DNA of 37,726 bases from Candidatus Phocaeicola faecipullorum (GTDB taxonomy: Bacteria > Bacteroidota > Bacteroidia > Bacteroidales > Bacteroidaceae), in NCBI GenBank assembly GCA_018884025.1, contig JAHLFB010000159.1, forward strand, positions 1 through 37,726. Direction: 5' to 3'. A model generated the notes under the pieces. That model was not told the DNA's origin, made no database searches, and saw nothing but the letters and a program-made list of their open reading frames with translations. Each line of letters begins with the position of its first letter. Within the stretch, counting starts at the first letter, position 1. This document shows, one piece after another, positions 32,009 through 37,726 of this stretch. The translations under genes and the position numbers were made by a program.

Positions 32009-32870
32009 TTGAGCTATTAAAATATTTTATATCATTATTCTCTGAGGCTTCGTTATACAGGTCATTTTTCATCTTTGATATAAACTCTACCCTCTTCGTA
32101 TTCATTATCATTTCTTTCACTTCTTTTCCGGCATATTCCAAAGGCAGTATTTCTCCTTCCTTGAGAAACTCTTCCATATGAAGAAAATAATAAAAGGCAG
32201 AATCGCTCACTTCCAGATTCTTGTCTTTCTGCATAAAAATTTTCTCCTTTTCGCCTTCCTTTAGAGGCAACCTCAACAAAATTTCATTCAATGGTCTCCA
32301 TCTGTCGTAAAAATACTCATAATCGACAGCGTTGCGTAATCCGTACTTTTCCAATCGGTCTATAGAGACTTCCGACTTATCCTTATACCATTGCTTCACT
32401 TTTGATATGCCCGAAGCTGTTTTTGGAACCTTAATAAACAATCCCTTGACGTATGGTTCTGATGCCAGAAATATATTTTTATTCTTATTATAGAATTCTT
32501 CTATCTCGCCATCAGATATATTACCTTCAACTTCCTGACTGACAATCTGCTCCAGATATGTATGGGTTATCAATTGCATTCTATACGATTTTACCAGTTC
32601 ATCTATCTTGGCATCATCAGGAATATTTCCTTCCGCCTTGACGAAAAGCAGCATATCGTCAATCCAGTTACGGATAAATTTATCAGCAATGTCCGCACTA
32701 TCTTTTTTTGACACTCCGGGAGGTATAGCGAGGGTTACATCTTCTTTATACAAGAAATTATCGCCAACCTGTACCAAAGGAATTTTGCCCCTATGGTCAA
32801 CAGTTTCCGTACACCCTTGTAACAGTATCACAAGAAACGTTATCAGACTAAAAAAGTACCTATTACACAT
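32001..32870 (-). CDS. SurA-related lipoprotein, no parvulin domain
   Basis: The 289-residue protein starts with a lipoprotein signal peptide (lipobox LLQGC, Cys20), so it is likely tethered to a membrane facing the periplasm. The rest resembles a SurA-like N-terminal chaperone fold: VGDNFLYKEDVTLAIP near 36-51, a helical FIRNWIDDMLLFVKAEG segment, and a C-terminal helix. Only remnants of a parvulin region are seen (ASEPYVKGLFIKVPKTAS). It lies between a Cys-rich relative and the SurA-type gene. An anchored partner chaperone is a reasonable reading; substrate and partner are unknown. Confidence 0.75.
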   Translation of the reverse strand: MCNRYFFSLITFLVILLQGCTETVDHRGKIPLVQVGDNFLYKEDVTLAIPPGVSKKDSADIADKFIRNWIDDMLLFVKAEGNIPDDAKIDELVKSYRMQLITHTYLEQIVSQEVEGNISDGEIEEFYNKNKNIFLASEPYVKGLFIKVPKTASGISKVKQWYKDKSEVSIDRLEKYGLRNAVDYEYFYDRWRPLNEILLRLPLKEGEKEKIFMQKDKNLEVSDSAFYYFLHMEEFLKEGEILPLEYAGKEVKEMIMNTKRVEFISKMKNDLYNEASENNDIKYFNSSNE

Positions 32871-32906
32871 TTTTCTATAATTCAGTGAACGAAGATACTG
32901 TATAAA

Positions 32907-34103
32907 TCAATTACTTCCACTAGAATTAACTGTTTTTAAAACGTCTATATACTTTTCTACCCTTAATTTTCTCTCTAATTCATCAAAATAGCGGTTTTCT
33001 TTCTCCTGCATGTAATCTTTCAGCAAGACATCATAAACATCCTCATAACTTCCCGGCATATAATCAAGACATTTACCGATAACAAAAGTATATGGATATC
33101 CCTCTTTCGGATTATAATTTCCACACTTGAAAACAAGTTTGTCAACATACTCATTTTCACCTATACAGAATAACCCGGACTCAACAATGGCATCGTACCT
33201 AAAATCTTCTTCAGACAAATATCTCAATCTTTCTGTCCATTCTTCAACAGGCAATTTTCTTAATTTCTTTTTAATTTTTGAAGCTGCCTTTTTATTTTTA
33301 CAATGAATAACAGCTCCCTTATAATGTGGAAGTTCCCACATATATTTTTTTTTGTTGGCTTTAAAATAATGCTCCAGCTCATCATCCGAACATTTCATAC
33401 AGTCATCTGGACGACATCTATCCCATTCGGATGCCAGCAAAGCATCAACAGCAAAATCAGAGATGCTACATCCGAAACTCGTATTACTTTCGTTTAATAC
33501 TATATTCACACCTTCAGGCGAGACAAAAGGAGAAGAGCATCCGCCAGCCTGTATTTTTTGCAATTCACTTCTAATCTCACCTAGGCAATATTTCAATTCT
33601 GAAGATTCATATACCTGCAAAGTTAATTCCGGATACGAATCACATATATCCTGCAAAGTTACTCCGGACTTCAGTTTTGAGCATACTCCATTCATAAACG
33701 CAATAGCGCCTGACATGTCATTATTCTGGCATACTCTATACGTCAACAACTTTATTGCTCCGTTACGTTTCTTTCCAGCGTCAACATATCCTGCATTGTC
33801 ATACGAACGAATAGCAGCTTCCAGTCCCTTAATCTTTCGTTCATAATCGGCATTCTTATCCAAGCCTAGTCTTTTCGCGTCATAAACCTTCATTTTATAG
33901 CGCAAAAAATAATGAAAATACTCATCCCTTGAACAATCCATACGCGAAGCAACATTATTATAAAAATAGTCAAACTCAGACATATATATATCTTCACCGT
34001 CAATTTTCATCAGGACATTATCATTATCCCCGACTGGATCATGAGGGAACAAACTTGCACATAGAAATATGGACACACAAAATAACGAAACAAACCTTTT
34101 CAT
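32907..34103 (-). CDS. Cys-rich SurA/PpiD-related periplasmic protein
   Basis: From the ATG at 34103 the protein has 398 residues and a signal peptide (FVSLFCVSIFLCASLF). The mature part begins MKIDGEDIYMSEFDYFYNN, a SurA/PpiD-like N-terminus, followed by a helical middle and a weak C-terminal parvulin-like region (YMWELPHYKGAVIHCKNKKAA). The 14 Cys of the mature protein are unusual among its neighbours (SurA type has three). An upstream start at 34121 (404 residues) is open, but its codons overlap the U-run of the guaB terminator, so the ATG at 34103 is preferred. Probably a divergent chaperone of the outer-membrane assembly group; the role of the Cys is unknown. Confidence 0.7.
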   Translation of the reverse strand: MKRFVSLFCVSIFLCASLFPHDPVGDNDNVLMKIDGEDIYMSEFDYFYNNVASRMDCSRDEYFHYFLRYKMKVYDAKRLGLDKNADYERKIKGLEAAIRSYDNAGYVDAGKKRNGAIKLLTYRVCQNNDMSGAIAFMNGVCSKLKSGVTLQDICDSYPELTLQVYESSELKYCLGEIRSELQKIQAGGCSSPFVSPEGVNIVLNESNTSFGCSISDFAVDALLASEWDRCRPDDCMKCSDDELEHYFKANKKKYMWELPHYKGAVIHCKNKKAASKIKKKLRKLPVEEWTERLRYLSEEDFRYDAIVESGLFCIGENEYVDKLVFKCGNYNPKEGYPYTFVIGKCLDYMPGSYEDVYDVLLKDYMQEKENRYFDELERKLRVEKYIDVLKTVNSSGSN

Positions 34104-34106
34104 ACC

Positions 34107-34163
34107 AAAAGAAAAAGACATGAATCATACATATGCCCAAGAGCATCATATACGATTCATGCC
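34107..34163 (-). terminator. Probable terminator of guaB
   Basis: CATGAATC (34119-34126) and GATTCATG (34155-34162) close a long imperfect hairpin, with further pairing of ATATGC and GCAT inside. On the minus strand TCTTTTTCTTTT follows. It would end guaB transcripts just before the Cys-rich gene, although partial readthrough into the cluster is likely because no clear promoter is seen there. Confidence 0.55.
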
Positions 34164-34186
34164 ATCATTAATACAATATTTTAATT

Positions 34187-35668
<1,482 letters not shown>

Positions 35669-35693
35669 TTATGCTTTTGATTATTATTGCGTG

Positions 35694-35701
35694 CAAATAT
35701 A
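35694..35701 (-). promoter_or_regulatory. Probable -7 element of guaB
   Basis: On the minus strand TATATTTG matches TAnnTTTG, 31 bp before the guaB ATG. No good TTTG lies at the -33 spacing. Confidence 0.55.
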
Positions 35702-35756
35702 CGATTTTTATACGAATTATATAAAAAATGCAACCCTAGATTAACATATTTTTAGG

Positions 35757-35803
35757 ACAAAAAAAAATGCTTCGCCAAACATTTCCTGCCGACGAAGCAT
35801 TTT
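35757..35803 (-). terminator. Intrinsic terminator of recQ
   Basis: An 11-bp stem, AAAATGCTTCG (35764-35774) with 35793-35803, 18-nt loop; on the minus strand a run of eight or more T follows. It is 25 bp after the recQ stop and upstream of the guaB promoter. Confidence 0.85.
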
Positions 35804-35827
35804 ACCATATAAATAAGTTTTAAAATA

Positions 35828-37726
35828 TCAATTAGCCATTTCAGAAATAAACTTGATTCTAACCAATCTTATTTCCTCCTCAGTATAATCATCACCCAAC
35901 TCATCCATAGCATCCTCTATCTTGTCTGTTTCAGACTCCTTGAAATAATCATATATATCCAACATATGGTCTTCATCCATTATTTCATCGAGGAAATAAT
36001 CTATATTAAGTTTGGTACCTGAGTACACGATAGCTTCTACCTCATCAAGCAGTTCCTGAAAATCAATACCCTTGGCTACGGCAATATCATCAAGAGCCAC
36101 CTTTCTGTCAATACTCTGTATTATAGACACCTTAAGTTTAGACTTGTTGGCAACAGTACGTACCCTCAGGTCTTCAGGTCTGTCTATCTCATTTTCTTCG
36201 CAGTGTGTCTTTATCAGTTCGCAGAACTCCTGACCATACCTCTTGGCCTTTCCTGCACCTACACCAGGTATATTCTGCAGTTCTTCAAGTGTTACAGGAT
36301 ATATTGTCGCCATCGCCTCAAGTGACGGATCCTGGAATATCACATATGGTGGTACATCCAGCTTTTTCGACATTTTCTTTCTCAAATCCTTCAACATTGA
36401 ATACAATACCGGATCGACAGCACATGAAGCCCCTCCTCTCATTGGAGTTTCTTCCACTTCATCTTCATCAAAATCAGTATCTTCAACTATCTTGAATGAT
36501 TTAGGATTCTTGAGGAACTTATGTCCGCTTGGCGTTACCTTCAGCAAGCCATAATTTTCCACATCCTTTACCAGATACCCTGCTATAAGAGCCTGACGTA
36601 TCACTGAGTTCCACAAGCGTTCCTCTTCACCCATTCCCGAACCGAAAACTTCCAGTTCATCATGTTTATGAGCCAACACTTCTGATGTTTCCTTACCCAG
36701 CAATACATCGATAATATAATCTTGTTTGAAATTTTCTTTAACAGCAATGACCGTTTCAATCACTGCACACAATAATTCCTGAGCCTCCACTTGTTTTTTT
36801 GGATTTAAACAGTTATCACAATTACCACAATTATCTTCAGTATATTCCTCACCGAAATAGTGCATCAAAATCTTTCTCCTGCACATAGACGACTCCGCAT
36901 AGGCTGCCGTTTCGAGCAAGAGCTGTTTGCCTATTTCCTGTTCAGATACAGGTTTGCCCTGCATGAACTTTTCAAGCTTCTGTAAATCCTTATTCGAGTA
37001 GAATGCTATACACTGTCCTTCTCCGCCATCTCTTCCGGCACGTCCTGTTTCCTGATAATAACCTTCGAGACTTTTTGGAATATCATAATGCAACACATAT
37101 CTGACGTCCGGCTTGTCTATACCCATACCGAAAGCTATTGTTGCAACTATGACATCTATATTTTCCTTCAGGAAATCATCCTGATTTGTATTCCTCGTAG
37201 CGGCATCCATCCCCGCATGATAAGGTCTTGCCTTTATACCATTGGCAACAAGTATCTCAGCCAATTCTTCAACCTTTTTTCTGCTTAAGCAATATATTAT
37301 ACCGGACTTGTCCGGATTTTGCTTAATGAATTTTATAATATCACGGTCGATATTATTGGTTTTCGGACGTACTTCGTAATACAGGTTAGGACGGTTGAAA
37401 GACGATTTGAACTCCTTAGCGTCAGTCATACCCAGATTTTTCTGGATATCCATTTTTACCTTAGGAGTCGCTGTTGCAGTCAGTGCTATCACAGGAGCCT
37501 TTCCTATCTCGTTTATGATAGGTCGTATCCTGCGGTATTCAGGTCTGAAATCGTGTCCCCATTCAGAAATACAGTGTGCCTCATCTATGGCATAAAACGA
37601 AATCTTCACATGTTTAAGGAAATCCACATTTTCTTCTTTTGTAAGAGATTCCGGTGCCACATAAAGCAGCTTGGTTCTTCCTGATGTAATATCAGACTTC
37701 ACCTGATCTATGGCAGACTTTGAAAG
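35828..37726 (-). CDS. recQ: ATP-dependent DNA helicase RecQ, 5' end outside window
   Basis: This superfamily 2 helicase unwinds DNA 3' to 5' in recombination and fork repair. The frame is open to the window edge, so the true start lies outside; the 633 visible codons begin between motifs Ia and II. Seen are the DEAH box in AIDEAHCISEWGHDFRPEY, ALTATATPKV (motif III), HAGMDAATR and GMGIDKPDVR (V), and QETGRAGRDG (VI). The zinc site with four Cys (CRRKILMHYF, CGNCDNC) and a winged helix follow. An HRDC domain (SMLKDLRKKMSKKLDVPPYVIF to GVGAGKAKRYG) and an extra acidic C-terminal tail of about 120 residues end it. Motif I (Walker A) is not in the window. Confidence 0.95.
   Translation of the reverse strand, partial: LSKSAIDQVKSDITSGRTKLLYVAPESLTKEENVDFLKHVKISFYAIDEAHCISEWGHDFRPEYRRIRPIINEIGKAPVIALTATATPKVKMDIQKNLGMTDAKEFKSSFNRPNLYYEVRPKTNNIDRDIIKFIKQNPDKSGIIYCLSRKKVEELAEILVANGIKARPYHAGMDAATRNTNQDDFLKENIDVIVATIAFGMGIDKPDVRYVLHYDIPKSLEGYYQETGRAGRDGGEGQCIAFYSNKDLQKLEKFMQGKPVSEQEIGKQLLLETAAYAESSMCRRKILMHYFGEEYTEDNCGNCDNCLNPKKQVEAQELLCAVIETVIAVKENFKQDYIIDVLLGKETSEVLAHKHDELEVFGSGMGEEERLWNSVIRQALIAGYLVKDVENYGLLKVTPSGHKFLKNPKSFKIVEDTDFDEDEVEETPMRGGASCAVDPVLYSMLKDLRKKMSKKLDVPPYVIFQDPSLEAMATIYPVTLEELQNIPGVGAGKAKRYGQEFCELIKTHCEENEIDRPEDLRVRTVANKSKLKVSIIQSIDRKVALDDIAVAKGIDFQELLDEVEAIVYSGTKLNIDYFLDEIMDEDHMLDIYDYFKESETDKIEDAMDELGDDYTEEEIRLVRIKFISEMAN

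Overview
The window looks like chromosomal DNA from a gut-type member of the Bacteroidales (Bacteroides/Phocaeicola-like). The evidence is AT-rich DNA, many TAnnTTTG promoter elements with an upstream TTG-type box, almost no Shine-Dalgarno sites, SPOR/DUF3256/OstA-like/DoxX-thioredoxin genes typical of the group, and a propeller-type regulator. I see no phage, transposase, CRISPR, rRNA or tRNA. The species cannot be fixed by eye.

Region 1 (1-11842) is an L-rhamnose locus. On the minus strand, rhaB(K)-rhaA(I)-rhaT-rhaD-fucO form a tight operon: kinase, isomerase, H+ symporter, aldolase and lactaldehyde reductase, with fucO cut by the window edge. Divergent from it lie rhaR (AraC family) and, coupled by a TAATG overlap, a 982-residue membrane regulator. 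The latter resembles a hybrid two-component system but has no kinase ATPase domain, no receiver and no phospho-acceptor His. A secreted GH31 glycosidase follows, closed by a 19-bp hairpin.

Region 2 (11850-18670) holds cca, then a cobalamin riboswitch in front of nrdD-nrdG (class III ribonucleotide reductase). Next is a 950-bp gene-less stretch with a self-contained transcription unit: good promoter, C-free repeat tract, intrinsic terminator. Then comes a strongly expressed-looking mdh with its own terminator.

Region 3 (18670-26720) holds dnaG (plus strand), meeting folE tail to tail at an interlocked TTAA. On the minus strand are DUF1599-DoxX/thioredoxin-tpiA and SPOR-folE, an M23/LysM endopeptidase and a DUF3256 protein. 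Four tandem 22-bp units built around ACTATAGT lie between mutL and the DUF3256 gene.

Region 4 (26718-37726, all minus strand) is an envelope-biogenesis cluster: three SurA-related proteins (one a lipoprotein, one Cys-rich), an OstA-like protein, a small membrane protein and mutL, downstream of guaB. A 5'-truncated recQ ends the window.

Most genes are ordinary core genes. The best candidates for something undescribed are the C-free repeat RNA at about 17023-17366, the kinase-less regulator at 6225-9173, and the 22-bp palindromic array at 26595-26682.
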